NCBI GenBank assembly: GCA_028751095.1
Contig: JAQZCZ010000013.1
Coordinates: forward strand, 1 to 32,995
Direction of reading: 5' to 3'
Length of the DNA: 32,995 nucleotides
Source of the DNA: Euryarchaeota archaeon Ods01
GTDB taxonomy: Archaea > Halobacteriota > Halobacteria > Halobacteriales > Halorutilaceae
In this document: piece after piece, positions 22,993 to 31,365 of the stretch
Position numbering within the stretch: the stretch's first letter is position 1
Layout of the letters: each line of letters starts with the position of its first letter
The notes under the pieces: model-generated
The model's input: only the letters and a program-made list of their open reading frames with translations
What the model was told of the DNA's origin: nothing
The model's database searches: none
Made by a program: the position numbers and the translations under genes

Positions 22993-23915
22993 CTCTCTAT
23001 ACGGCTCAGGAAGTCGTCAGACTCCTCTACGTCTTCAAGGTCGCCGACCTCGACTATCGTTGTCTCCTTGATAGAGTCACGCGCGGGCTTCTCCTCGACG
23101 ACGTAGACGCTCTCGGTCCTTGTTACGTCGGAGATACTGCTCATCAGACGCGCTCGTTTCACCATGTCGGAGCCTGTCGCATCGGTCCCCGTCAGAACGG
23201 TTTCCTCGCTCTCGCGCGACAGAGCGCGGAAGGGGGCGCGTTCTGTGGGTACGACGTCGAAGCCGGCGTCGCGTAGAATGGTGAAGACGCGTCGCTCGGT
23301 CTCGTCCTCGGGTTCGTCGGCGGTCGTCTCGCCCTCTGCGTCGTCCTCGTCGAAGACCTCGACGGGCGAGATAAGCTCCTCGCCGAAGATTTGTTCGAGT
23401 CTCAGAGCGACTTCGAGCGTTGCGTCCATGCCGTCCTCGTACTTAGAGACGGCACGGCGCGAGACGCCGAGTTCGTCGGCGACGCGCCCGAGGCTCATAT
23501 CCTCATCGTCACGGGCGTCTTCGAGAAGGTCGCCGTCGATATTGACGTACAGACCGCCGCTTCCCATGTAGACGAGAGGCGGGACGCCTTCTACGAAGTA
23601 GTCGTGCGCCGTGCCGCGACTCATCGCAGGGACGCCGCGTCGGAGATACAGGACGCCGTCTTCGAGTTCGTGGTCACGTGTCTTGACGCCGACGACGACA
23701 GCCTCGGCGTCAAGATGCGCGGCGAGTGCCTTCATCTCAGCGGCAGTTTCGCCGTCAAGTCCGTCGATATTGACGAGTACCTTGAGGAGAAGAACGAGGT
23801 CGCCTCGGCGCGCCACGACATCGAAGCTCTTGGGGCGTATGTTACACGTATCGCTTACAGCGAATCCTCCTTTCTTCAGAATCCGCGTGGTATCTTCGAG
23901 GACTCGCTCTCTCAT
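22989..23915 (-). CDS. Archaeal XRE-type HTH regulator
   Basis: The 308-residue protein belongs to the conserved euryarchaeal group usually called putative HTH-type transcriptional regulatory protein. Residues 1-110 form an uncharacterised domain (ILKKGGFAVSDTCNIRPKSFDVVARRGDLVLLLKVLVNIDGL). Residues about 131-170 are the XRE helix-turn-helix (MSLGRVADELGVSRRAVSKYEDGMDATLEVALRLEQIF). The C-terminal third (RRVFTILRDAGFDVVPTERAPFRAL...) is a second conserved region. The ORF-track start is 88 codons too early, inside the upstream gene. It follows the isocitrate-lyase-family gene by 25 bases and may regulate that operon or itself. No ligand is known. Confidence 0.88.
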   Translation of the reverse strand: MRERVLEDTTRILKKGGFAVSDTCNIRPKSFDVVARRGDLVLLLKVLVNIDGLDGETAAEMKALAAHLDAEAVVVGVKTRDHELEDGVLYLRRGVPAMSRGTAHDYFVEGVPPLVYMGSGGLYVNIDGDLLEDARDDEDMSLGRVADELGVSRRAVSKYEDGMDATLEVALRLEQIFGEELISPVEVFDEDDAEGETTADEPEDETERRVFTILRDAGFDVVPTERAPFRALSRESEETVLTGTDATGSDMVKRARLMSSISDVTRTESVYVVEEKPARDSIKETTIVEVGDLEDVEESDDFLSRIES

Positions 23916-23940
23916 TCCGTGTCCGAAATAACCGACGGAG

Positions 23941-24813
23941 CTACTTATACATTTCTGCGTAACGTTTCTCCTTCTCACGGTACTCGTCCGCGCCGATAAC
24001 CTCGTCGTACTCGTCGAAGGACAGCTTTTCGACCGACGAAGCTTCGCCCTCGTCTGCGAGTGCGTCGTACGTGTCGCGGACTGCGCGGGTGTACGCGAGA
24101 AGTCCCGAGAGCGGATAGACGACGACATCGAAGCCGAGCGACTTGACTTCGTCGTAGGGCAGGTACGGCGTCTTTCCACCTTCTATCATATTGGCGAAGG
24201 TGGGAACGTCGAAAGCCGTCGCGGCGCGTTCGAGTTCGTCGCGTGACTCGGGGGCTTCCACGAAGATAACGTCTGCGCCCGCCTCGGCGAGCGCCCGACC
24301 ACGTTCGACCGCGGCGTCTATACCGAGCGGTTCGCGGGCGTCGGTACGTCCGACAATAACGAGGTCCTCGTCGCGTTCGTCGCGCTCGTCGGCGGCGGCA
24401 CGGATACGCGTCCGCGCCTCGGCTTCGTCTACGACGCGTTTCTCGTCCATATGTCCGCATCTCTTGGGCCAGTCCTGGTCCTCAATGATGACGCCGCCGA
24501 CGCCCGCGTCGATAACGTCACCGACCGTCTTACGGACGTTGAGGGCGCTTCCGTACCCCGTGTCGATATCAGCGACGACGGGCGCGTCGCACGCCTTAGA
24601 GACGTTCCGGATGCGGTCGAGGTTCGCCGTCCGGTCGAGAAAGCCGAGGTCGGGAAGTCCGAGCGTGGTTGCCGACAGACCGAACCCCGAGGTAAAGACG
24701 GCGTCGAAACGTTCGCCCGCGAGACGTGCCGACAGTGCGTCGAACGCGCCCGGTAGGACGGTTATCTCGTCTGATTCGATATTCTCGCGTAAGATGGCTC
24801 CGGAGTCTTGCAT
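23941..24813 (-). CDS. Isocitrate lyase/PEP mutase-family enzyme (methylisocitrate lyase-like)
   Basis: The 290-residue TIM-barrel enzyme shows the superfamily metal site ADIDTGYG (Asp82, Asp84), the IIEDQDWPKRCGH loop with Glu111 and candidate catalytic Cys119, and later IVGRTDAREPLGIDAAVERGRALAEAGADVIFVEAPES and NMIEGGKTPYLPYDEVKSLGF. The KRCGH loop is the form found in true lyases such as 2-methylisocitrate lyase, so carbon-carbon cleavage of a 2-methylisocitrate-like acid is likely; oxaloacetate decarboxylase or carboxyvinyl lyase activity remain possible. The MQDSGA start gives family length. It sits between birA and the HTH gene on one probable transcript. Confidence 0.85.
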   Translation of the reverse strand: MQDSGAILRENIESDEITVLPGAFDALSARLAGERFDAVFTSGFGLSATTLGLPDLGFLDRTANLDRIRNVSKACDAPVVADIDTGYGSALNVRKTVGDVIDAGVGGVIIEDQDWPKRCGHMDEKRVVDEAEARTRIRAAADERDERDEDLVIVGRTDAREPLGIDAAVERGRALAEAGADVIFVEAPESRDELERAATAFDVPTFANMIEGGKTPYLPYDEVKSLGFDVVVYPLSGLLAYTRAVRDTYDALADEGEASSVEKLSFDEYDEVIGADEYREKEKRYAEMYK

Positions 24814-24847
24814 ACCGGTGCGACGTGCGCCGGCGTAATCAGGCTTG

Positions 24848-25777
24848 CTAACGCAGATGGACGCAGTCGCCTGCGGTGACGGTACGTTCTCCGTCGTCGG
24901 TCGAAAGGACGAGTGCGCCGGTTTCATCGACGCGTTCGGCGACGCCTTCGAGGGTTTCGTTCGGCGTCTCGACACGGACGCGTCTCCCGAGCGTCGAAGA
25001 CCGGTCACGCCATTCGTCGAGGATTCCGTCGCCGCTCTCGTAGGCGTCTTCGAGTTCGGCGAGGAGGTCGGCGGTGAGTTCGGCGCGGTCAACCTCGCCG
25101 ACGTGTTCCGCGAGCGAGGTGGGCGACGCGTCGGGAACGTCGGGTGCGGCGTTGGCGTTCAGCCCGATTCCGACGACCGCGTGGTCGATACTTTCTGCGT
25201 CCGCCTGCATCTCGACGAGTATCCCGCATAGCTTGTCGCCGTCTACGAGAACGTCGTTGGGCCATTTTATCGTCGCGTCTACGCCCGTCTCCTCAACGGC
25301 GCGCGCGACGGCGACCGAGGCGGCAAGCGTGACGAGCGAGGCTTCGCGCGGCGCGAACCCCGGACGGAGGACGATGCTGGTCCAGACGCCACCCGACGGA
25401 CTCGCCCATTCGCGCCTCCGCCGTCCGCGTCCGCCCGTCTGTTCGTCGGCTAAGACGACGTAGCCCTCATCGACGCCGTCGCGCGCCTTTTCGACCGCAG
25501 TCTCGTTCGTTGACCCGACCGTCTCGCGGTACTCTATCTCGTGACCGACGTACTCGGTTCTGCCGTGGAGTCGGTATGCGACGGCTAGCCCGCCGTACTC
25601 GGGTACGGATTCGAGGCTGTACCCCTCGGAGGTGCTTTCGACGACGAATCCGGCGTCCCGGAGGCGTTCGACGTGTTTCCAGACGGCGTTCCGCGAAACG
25701 TCGAAACGTTCGGCGAGCGCGCCTCCCGAGACGACCTCATCCCGCGCTAATGCGTCGAGTACGTCACGTGCGTCCAT
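24848..25777 (-). CDS. birA: Biotin-protein ligase BirA with N-terminal HTH
   Basis: The 309-residue protein has a DNA-binding winged helix at residues 1-60 (VVSGGALAERFDVSRNAVWKHVERLRDAGF). The catalytic domain contains GSTNETA, the biotinyl-AMP loop GGRGRRRREWASPSGG, KWPNDVLVDGDKLCGILVEMQ and GIGLNANA. A C-terminal SH3-like domain follows (LGRRVRVETPNETLEGVAERVDETGALVLSTDDG). It attaches biotin to acyl-CoA carboxylases and may also regulate biotin genes. It starts 12 bases after the aldehyde dehydrogenase stop, so the two are probably co-transcribed. No carboxylase gene is in the window. Confidence 0.94.
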   Translation of the reverse strand: MDARDVLDALARDEVVSGGALAERFDVSRNAVWKHVERLRDAGFVVESTSEGYSLESVPEYGGLAVAYRLHGRTEYVGHEIEYRETVGSTNETAVEKARDGVDEGYVVLADEQTGGRGRRRREWASPSGGVWTSIVLRPGFAPREASLVTLAASVAVARAVEETGVDATIKWPNDVLVDGDKLCGILVEMQADAESIDHAVVGIGLNANAAPDVPDASPTSLAEHVGEVDRAELTADLLAELEDAYESGDGILDEWRDRSSTLGRRVRVETPNETLEGVAERVDETGALVLSTDDGERTVTAGDCVHLR

Positions 25778-25789
25778 CGTCTTCCTCCA

Positions 25790-27373
25790 TCAGAGCTTGT
25801 CCCTGCCGATTAGCTCCTTGAGCATCTTGGGGGCTTTAGTCGCGCGACGCACCACGCCGTTTCCGTAGAGGAACTCAATGCCGTCACCCATCGTTTCGAG
25901 GTAGTCGTCGGAGTACGGGAACCACCACGTCGTCTCGGGGCGGAGCGACCGCGGGACGGTGTCGGCACTTCCCTTGTTGATATGTTTCATCCGCGTGACC
26001 TCCTCGATTCCCCAGACGCCGTGCGTCCTACCGTGTCCGCTGTCCTTGAATCCGCCCCACGGCGTTTCGTTGATTCCGTACGTGTAGCCGTGGTCGTTGA
26101 TTACGACCGTCCCCGCTTCGATACGGCGAGCGACGCGTTCGCCGCGGTCGGTGTCGCGGGTCCAGACGCTCGCCGTCAGACCGAAACGCGTGTCGTTCGC
26201 CTTCTTGACCGCCTCGTCCTCGTTCTCGAAAGACATCAGAGGAAGGACGGGTCCGAAGGTTTCCTCGCGGATAACGGGCATATCGTGCGTCACGTTTCCG
26301 AGGACCGTAGGGGCGTAGAAACTGCCCTCGCGGTCGAGGCGTTCGCCGCCGGCGAGAACCTCAGCGCCCATCTCGACCGACTCCTCAACCTGCCTCTCGA
26401 TTTCCTCGACAGCGCCGTCGTCGATGAGCGGACCCATATCGACGTTCTCCTCGGCACCGTTTCCGACACGGAGGTTCTCGACCTTACGGACGACCTCGTC
26501 ACGGAACTCGTCGAAGACGGAGTCGTGCGCGTAGGCGCGTTTCGCCGCGGCGCAGGTCTGTCCGCAGTTCATGAACCTCGACCAGACGATACCGCTCGTC
26601 GCGTTGTCGAGGTTAGCGTCGTCAAGGACGACGGCGGGGTCGCTTCCCCCGAGTTCCATCGTCGTCGGCACGCCGCGTTCGGCGCACTGCTCCTGTATCA
26701 TCTCGCCGACCTCGTTGCTTCCCGTGAATGTCATCTGGTCGATGTCGCTCTCGATGAGCGCCTGTCCGACGGTACTTCCGCCTCCCGGGACGACGTGCAG
26801 AAGGTCCTCCGGAAGACCGGCATCAACGAGTATCTCCTCTATCTTGAGTCCGGTCAACGTCGTCTCGCGCGCGGGCTTCAGAACGACGGCGTTTCCGGCA
26901 AGGAGGGCGTAGATGACCTGCGAACCCGGGATACCGAAAGGATAGTTCCACGGCGTTATCATCCCTAGGACGCCGAGGGGTTCGCGGACTATCTTGCTCT
27001 TCCGGTCCATTACCATGATATTGTCGAGGTCGAGACGTGTCTCCATCACCTCGGGACCGCGTTTCTTGAGGAAACGGACGGCGTCGATAACCGGAATCAG
27101 GTCGGTGACGAGTCCTTCACCAACGGGCTTGCCGGTCTCCGACGCTATCGTCCGCGCAACCTCCTCGCGTCGCCGAATCAGGTGGTCTTGGAATACGTCG
27201 AGGACGTGCAGACGTTCCTCGACCGAGCGGGATGCCCAAGACTTCTGCGCCTCACGTGCCGCCTCAACCGCCTCGTCAACCTCCGCAGGCGTCGCCGCCT
27301 CGATTTCGTCGTTTACGTCGCCGCTCGCGGGATTGAACGACTTTACCGTCTCTCGTTCCTCTGATTCTGACAT
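25790..27373 (-). CDS. NAD(P)-dependent aldehyde dehydrogenase
   Basis: The 527-residue protein is a complete ALDH: the cofactor motifs TPWNYPF and FTGSNEVG, the general-base Glu240 in MELGGSDP, and the nucleophile Cys274 in MNCGQTCAA. ETFGPVLP and GYTYGINETPWGGFKDSGHGR complete the signature. It carries an extra C-terminal tail of about 50 residues (WWFPYSDDYLETMGDGIEFLYG) shared with a haloarchaeal subgroup. The substrate is uncertain; succinate semialdehyde and other aliphatic or aromatic aldehydes are candidates. It leads a tight gene string with birA, the lyase-family gene and the HTH regulator, and follows the second PPOX gene. Confidence 0.93.
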   Translation of the reverse strand: MSESEERETVKSFNPASGDVNDEIEAATPAEVDEAVEAAREAQKSWASRSVEERLHVLDVFQDHLIRRREEVARTIASETGKPVGEGLVTDLIPVIDAVRFLKKRGPEVMETRLDLDNIMVMDRKSKIVREPLGVLGMITPWNYPFGIPGSQVIYALLAGNAVVLKPARETTLTGLKIEEILVDAGLPEDLLHVVPGGGSTVGQALIESDIDQMTFTGSNEVGEMIQEQCAERGVPTTMELGGSDPAVVLDDANLDNATSGIVWSRFMNCGQTCAAAKRAYAHDSVFDEFRDEVVRKVENLRVGNGAEENVDMGPLIDDGAVEEIERQVEESVEMGAEVLAGGERLDREGSFYAPTVLGNVTHDMPVIREETFGPVLPLMSFENEDEAVKKANDTRFGLTASVWTRDTDRGERVARRIEAGTVVINDHGYTYGINETPWGGFKDSGHGRTHGVWGIEEVTRMKHINKGSADTVPRSLRPETTWWFPYSDDYLETMGDGIEFLYGNGVVRRATKAPKMLKELIGRDKL

Positions 27374-27415
27374 GACCTAACGGTGGTTTCGAGGGAAAGT
27401 AAGGATTTGGGTTGG

Positions 27416-27871
27416 TTACTCGTATCCCGGCGGCGCACCCTCGTAACGGAAGCCTTCCTGTTCCTCGACTTCGAACCTGAACAGCTTGAGGCTAACCTCG
27501 TCGTTCTTCTGGAAAGCCGCCTGTTGCCACGCGTTTTCGAGGGCGGAGTCGTCGACCTCTTCCTCCGAAACCTCGTTCAACGAGCCGACAAGGGAAACGC
27601 TTTCCCAGTTGAACATCGAGTCGGCGTCGTAGACCAAGAACCTCGCCCTTCCGTACTGTTCCGTCCGTTCTTTCTTACGGCTCCAGTCCCCGACGAAGTA
27701 GGTGAAGTACAGCGAGTCGTCGCCATCATAGCTGTATCCCATAGGGACAAGATAAGGAACGTCAGAGTCAGGTAGCGCCAGAACACCGGTAGAGTTTCTG
27801 CCGATGAAGCCGGTTATCTCGTCAGCATCCATCTCTTCGAGACCGTACTGTTTGAGTTCGTCCACACCCAT
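27416..27871 (-). CDS. PPOX-family flavin-binding protein (second copy)
   Basis: The 151-residue protein has the family core ITGFIGRNSTGVLALPDSDVPYLVPMGYSYDGDDSLYFTYFVGDWSRKKERTEQYGRARFLVYDADSMFNWESVSLVGSLNEV, typical of haloarchaeal pyridoxamine-phosphate-oxidase-like proteins. It is only distantly similar to the other PPOX protein in the window. Cofactor is likely FMN or F420; substrate unknown. A TATA-like TTTTTATCC about 24 bases upstream places transcription start at the ATG. That box sits inside a perfect 18-base dyad. It precedes the aldehyde dehydrogenase by 42 bases. Confidence 0.88.
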   Translation of the reverse strand: MGVDELKQYGLEEMDADEITGFIGRNSTGVLALPDSDVPYLVPMGYSYDGDDSLYFTYFVGDWSRKKERTEQYGRARFLVYDADSMFNWESVSLVGSLNEVSEEEVDDSALENAWQQAAFQKNDEVSLKLFRFEVEEQEGFRYEGAPPGYE

Positions 27872-27891
27872 GCGGCGGGATACAGCAGGGA

Positions 27892-27909
27892 CGGATAAAA
27901 ATCTATCCG
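27892..27909. promoter_or_regulatory. Perfect dyad over the promoter of the second PPOX gene
   Basis: CGGATA-AAAATC-TATCCG is an inverted repeat with perfect six-base arms and a six-base spacer, overlapping the minus-strand TATA-like element TTTTTATCC. A second perfect palindrome, CGCCTAGGCG (27911-27920), follows directly. A repressor bound here would block TBP access, so an operator is likely, though no protein is identified. Confidence 0.55.
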
Positions 27910-27921
27910 CCGCCTAGGCGT

Positions 27922-28536
27922 TCAGAGAAACGTCCGGTACTTCTCGAAGACTGAGCGCCGCCCGACCATTTCCAGATGCCCGTACGGTCCGGCACGGACG
28001 TTCCTCGCCTCGTACCGCTCGGTCCAGTCGGTCGGCAGACAGCCGCGTCCGTTCGGGTAGACTGCGTAGTCGTTCTTGCTCCAGACGGCGGTGTAGTCGA
28101 CGCCCTCGGCGAGTCCATCGACGTTCAACTGCTTGAGGAACTTGCTTGACGGTAACATATCGCGTGCGCCCTTGGTAAACGCCGCGAGACCGCTCGTCCG
28201 TGTCCCTTGGTGTGGCGTGCTTAACGTAACGACGGAGTCAACAATCTCGTCGCCGTCCATCTCCTCAACGTACCACCGCGTCTTGAGACCGCCCATCGAG
28301 TGCGCGATAACGTCAACTTCTCCGCCGTCGTCGTATGCCGCCTCAACGGCGGCGCGTACCTTCTCGGCGTACTTACGCGGCGAGCGGACGGTGAGTCCAG
28401 GAACCGTCTCGGCGTTGACGGTGTATATGTCGCCGTCGTCGTACCCTTCGCGCCGAAGGTTTCTCCGTAGAAGGCTCCACCAAGGGGTGTAGCCGGTGTC
28501 AAGAAATCCGTGTACAAGTACGACAGGGTTTGACAT
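27922..28536 (-). CDS. Alpha/beta hydrolase, lipase/esterase-like
   Basis: The 204-residue protein has the short-lipase arrangement: an oxyanion motif VLVHGFLDTGY, the nucleophile elbow VIAHSMGG (Ser80), TLSTPHQGTRTSG, and a late GPYGHLEMV carrying the probable catalytic His187. The acid is probably in WSKNDYAVYP (Asp156). It resembles the small Bacillus LipA type and similar triacylglycerol lipase-like enzymes. There is no signal peptide, so it is likely cytoplasmic and its substrate is unknown. A TATA-like GATATAG lies 25 bases before the ATG. Confidence 0.88.
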   Translation of the reverse strand: MSNPVVLVHGFLDTGYTPWWSLLRRNLRREGYDDGDIYTVNAETVPGLTVRSPRKYAEKVRAAVEAAYDDGGEVDVIAHSMGGLKTRWYVEEMDGDEIVDSVVTLSTPHQGTRTSGLAAFTKGARDMLPSSKFLKQLNVDGLAEGVDYTAVWSKNDYAVYPNGRGCLPTDWTERYEARNVRAGPYGHLEMVGRRSVFEKYRTFL

Positions 28537-28556
28537 ACCCGTCGGTATACGGTCTT

Positions 28557-28565
28557 TCTATATCA
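28557..28565 (-). promoter_or_regulatory. TATA-like element of the lipase-like gene
   Basis: Minus-strand TGATATAGA is centred 25 bases before the ATG. It fits a leaderless transcript and separates this gene from the ACT-domain regulator upstream. Confidence 0.45.
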
Positions 28566-28596
28566 ATCTTTAACCGCATATATCCGGCAGAGGGAC

Positions 28597-29127
28597 TCAG
28601 GGAGAAAGAACCTCGACCTCCTCGACGAAGCCGAGTTCAGAGATACGTTTGACGAGGTCGCCCGAGACTTCGCCGTTGGTGATAACGGTGAAACGCGGTT
28701 CATCGGCGAAGTACGGGTCGTCGGTCACCGCCTGGCGTATCGAGACGCCTTCGTCGGCGATAGCTCCCGAAATCTCGGCGACAACGCCCGTAGAGGCGGC
28801 ATCATCGACGCGTATCGTGAGAACCGACAGACCGAGGACAGGGGCTACGTCGCGTAACGACGGAATTGACGAGATGTTCTGGAAGATGGCACGGAGTTCG
28901 GCGTCCTCTAGTATCGTCTCGGTCGTCGAGTCGACGACTCGCCGGTCAACGTTAACCTCGTCGGCAACCTGCGTGTACGGAATCTCGATACCCCCTGAGA
29001 CGACACGTCCTTCGTCGTTGACCGAGAAGCCGCGCTGGAGAAGTAGTTCGACGACGGCACGCTGTCCCGGAGACTCCTCGAACTTGCGCATGATACGGTC
29101 CCGCACGTCCTCGTCGTCTTTCGGCAT
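28597..29127 (-). CDS. HTH plus ACT-domain regulator
   Basis: The 176-residue protein starts MPKDDEDVRDRIMRKFEESPGQRAVVELLL. The first 85 residues form a winged helix-like region (IPYTQVADEVNVDRRVVDSTTETIL). The C-terminal part, from about residue 98, is an ACT domain (GLSVLTIRVDDAASTGVVAEISGAIADEGVSIRQAVTDDP and a second strand set ending FVEEVEVLSP). ACT domains sense amino acids, so this is probably an amino-acid-responsive transcription regulator of a type common in haloarchaea. The ORF-track start adds 15 residues before the likely promoter (CGTTTAGTTAG, about 27 bases upstream of the ATG) and is rejected. Confidence 0.88.
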   Translation of the reverse strand: MPKDDEDVRDRIMRKFEESPGQRAVVELLLQRGFSVNDEGRVVSGGIEIPYTQVADEVNVDRRVVDSTTETILEDAELRAIFQNISSIPSLRDVAPVLGLSVLTIRVDDAASTGVVAEISGAIADEGVSIRQAVTDDPYFADEPRFTVITNGEVSGDLVKRISELGFVEEVEVLSP

Positions 29128-29219
29128 GGAACGACGTAGAACGTCCCTAACTAAACGAGTTACGCAAACCACAAGTCATTAATTCTGTCGTTCCGAAAAC
29201 AACACAAGGAGAGATAAAT

Positions 29220-30068
29220 ATGGACCTTCTACCCGGGGACCGTGTCGTACGCGCCGAGGTCGACAGCGAATGGGGCGAGGTTGACGACCGGTCCGCCGAG
29301 ATAAGGACCGAGATAAGGTTTCCGTCACCCAACGTCGTCAACGGAAACGTCGATAGCTTCGGGGTCGAGTACGTCGCAGAGATGAACGGCGTACGCGTCG
29401 CTGAAGCGGAGAAAAGCGGCGTGCACCTTGACCCGCACCGTACCGTCGTCCGCCTTGACGCACGGATGGAGAACGGACGGATACGCGACTGGTGGACGAG
29501 CCATATCGAGTCGGGCGAGGAAAGCCGTATGCGCGTAAAGCCCCGTCTCCGACTCGACCTCGCTATGAGCGATATCGGTGTCCGCGTTCCTAGCTACCGG
29601 ACGGGCATAGAGACGGACGTTCTCAGCTTCCTCAACGAAGCGGACAGGCGCGAGAAGACCGTCCTTGGGAGAACCGTCTTCGCGGTCGACGACGTGAACG
29701 CCGACTGGGGCGAACCCGACGAGGACGAAACGCCCGTTGAGGTCACGGCGCGCGTCGAGAACCCGACGCGTTTCCCGATACGGTTCTCCGACATCGTCTG
29801 TGACGTACGTATGAACGACGTTGAGGTCGGCGGCGGCGGAACGGTCGACGGCTTCAGACTCGGCGCAGGGGAAACCGACGAACTGGACCTCTGCGTCACC
29901 GTCGATAACGAACGCCTGCCCGAATGGTGGGCGACACACGTCGACAACGGCGAACACACCGAGATTACCGTCGACGTTTCCGGAGCCGTCGATGTGTTCG
30001 GGAAGCAGTTCCACGTCCATCTCCTCACGTACACAGGAGAGGTAGAGACAAACGTCCTCACCGACTGA
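29220..30068 (+). CDS. LEA14-like protein with two WHy repeats and no membrane anchor
   Basis: The 282-residue protein has two tandem LEA type 2 (water stress and hypersensitive response) domains, about residues 8-140 and 145-282. The pairs WGEVDDRSAEIRTEIRFPSPN / WGEPDEDETPVEVTARVENPTRFP and MENGRIRDWWTSHIESGEES / VDNERLPEWWATHVDNGEHT show the duplication. Both repeats end in the IETDVLSF / VETNVLTD motif. Related haloarchaeal proteins usually begin with a membrane anchor or signal peptide; this one does not, and no upstream in-frame start would add one. It is therefore probably cytoplasmic. A Shine-Dalgarno AAGGAGA lies eight bases before the ATG. The function may be protein protection under desiccation or salt stress. 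Confidence 0.88.
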   Translation: MDLLPGDRVVRAEVDSEWGEVDDRSAEIRTEIRFPSPNVVNGNVDSFGVEYVAEMNGVRVAEAEKSGVHLDPHRTVVRLDARMENGRIRDWWTSHIESGEESRMRVKPRLRLDLAMSDIGVRVPSYRTGIETDVLSFLNEADRREKTVLGRTVFAVDDVNADWGEPDEDETPVEVTARVENPTRFPIRFSDIVCDVRMNDVEVGGGGTVDGFRLGAGETDELDLCVTVDNERLPEWWATHVDNGEHTEITVDVSGAVDVFGKQFHVHLLTYTGEVETNVLTD

Positions 30069-30072
30069 AAAC

Positions 30073-30080
30073 TGTTATAC
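30073..30080 (+). promoter_or_regulatory. TATA-like element of the SWIM gene
   Basis: TGTTATAC is centred about 26 bases before the GTG start, supporting a leaderless transcript that initiates at GTG. Confidence 0.45.
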
Positions 30081-30102
30081 GACGCCGCCACGTACCGCCT
30101 CT

Positions 30103-30435
30103 GTGGACTGGCTCGACGAACTGAGGGAACGCGGCAGGCTCACCGGAACGGTGACCGACGATATACTCCGAAGCCACGGCGCGCGCGGCAGACGCGCCAT
30201 AGACGCCGTCTCCGAGGGACGCGTCAAGGAGTACAAGGACTTCGTCGTCGTCGTCGGAAAGGGGGACGAGTACATAGTCGAAGGACGTTCCTGCACCTGC
30301 GACGACTTCCGTTACAACCTCGGCGACGCCGACGACGAACTCTGCTGGCATATCCTCGCCGCGCTCATCGCAGACGCCACCGGTGATACCGACGAACACG
30401 ATATGTGGTACTCCGAGGTCCGTGACCTCGTCTAG
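30103..30435 (+). CDS. SWIM zinc-finger protein
   Basis: The 110-residue protein begins with GTG. The SWIM motif C-x-C-xn-C-x-H is SCTCDDFRYNLGDADDELCWH, in the C-terminal half. SWIM fingers bind DNA or protein and in archaea have been linked to recombination factors, but this small form is uncharacterised. The N-terminal half (MDWLDELRERGRLTGTVTDDILRSHGARGRRAIDAV) is helical and basic. The TAG stop overlaps the thiL stop on the other strand (CTAG). Confidence 0.86.
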   Translation: MDWLDELRERGRLTGTVTDDILRSHGARGRRAIDAVSEGRVKEYKDFVVVVGKGDEYIVEGRSCTCDDFRYNLGDADDELCWHILAALIADATGDTDEHDMWYSEVRDLV

Positions 30436-31277
30436 TGTTCGTATCCTCTTCTCTCTAACGCCTCTCCGTCCATACTGACGCCTTCTTCGACAGCCTCGCC
30501 TATGACCGTTAGGGGCGTCTCCGTCGCGTCGCGCGCCGCCTCGACGGATTCAGGCGGAACAGTCAGCAGGAGTTCGAAGTCCTCGCCCACGAAGACATCG
30601 TCATCGCGGGCACCGTCGAGCAACGGGAGGGCGTCAGATTCGACGCGGAAGCCGACACCGGAACCGTCGGCGAGGTTGTGTAATCCGACAGCGACGCCGT
30701 CGCTCAGGTCGGTCATCGCGGTCGCGTGCGGAGCGAGGGCGACGCCGTCATCGACACGGGGCGGGAAGACAAAAAGCTCGTTTCCACGTTCGACGTTCCC
30801 GCGTTCGAACTCGCGCAGACCGACCGCGGTCCGCCCGAGAGCGCCCGTTACAGCGACTGCGTCGCCTACGCTTGCGCCCGAACGCGTCACGGGGTCGTCC
30901 GCCGCACCGACCGCCGTCGTCACGACGGTGAGTTCGTCGTGTCCGTCGAGGTCGCCGCCGACGTACTCCGCGCCGACCGACCCGCACGCCTCGCGCGCAC
31001 CCCGGACGAAGCCGTCAAGGTTACCAAAGTCGGGCGCTCCGTACGCGGCGACGACCGCAAGCGCGCGCCCACCGCTCGCGGCTAAGTCGCTCAACGATAC
31101 CGCCGCGGCGCGCCATCCAACCGTCCGTGGTGTGGTTCCGTCAGGGAAGTCGGTCGCGTCATGAAGCATATCGGTGGTTAGGAGAAGATTTGCCTCGTCC
31201 GGCGTTTCGAGCGCGGCGCAGTCGTCACCGACGCCGAGTTCGTCGGCGAGGCGCGCGAGAACGTCGAACTCTTCCAT
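30432..31277 (-). CDS. thiL: Thiamine-monophosphate kinase
   Basis: The 281-residue enzyme phosphorylates thiamine monophosphate to thiamine diphosphate with ATP. Metal and nucleotide motifs are GVGDDCAALE, LLLTTDMLHDATDF, GWRAAAVSLSDLAASGGRALAVV, VGGDLDGHDELTVVTTAVG, and the late TAMTDLSDGVAVGLHNLADGSGVGF and FVGEDFELLLTVP. Length is slightly shorter than bacterial ThiL. Its start is divergent from rps19e, with a TATA-like GATACAATAA about 25 bases upstream. The stop converges on the SWIM gene. Confidence 0.95.
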   Translation of the reverse strand: MEEFDVLARLADELGVGDDCAALETPDEANLLLTTDMLHDATDFPDGTTPRTVGWRAAAVSLSDLAASGGRALAVVAAYGAPDFGNLDGFVRGAREACGSVGAEYVGGDLDGHDELTVVTTAVGAADDPVTRSGASVGDAVAVTGALGRTAVGLREFERGNVERGNELFVFPPRVDDGVALAPHATAMTDLSDGVAVGLHNLADGSGVGFRVESDALPLLDGARDDDVFVGEDFELLLTVPPESVEAARDATETPLTVIGEAVEEGVSMDGEALERRGYEH

Positions 31278-31365
31278 ACGTCGAGTTACCGGCGGTCGTT
31301 ATTGTATCTGCCGACGGCGAGGAACCGGTTAGCTTAAACGTCCGTCGCACCGAACACCAACAAGA

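Noticed and set aside
23916-24179. 88-residue N-terminal extension of the HTH regulator frame
   Set aside because: It runs into the upstream isocitrate-lyase-family gene and is not conserved-looking; the MRERVLED start gives the family length.
25982-26968. 328-aa plus-strand ORF opposite the aldehyde dehydrogenase
   Set aside because: It mirrors a complete ALDH with all catalytic motifs and its translation shows no domain pattern.
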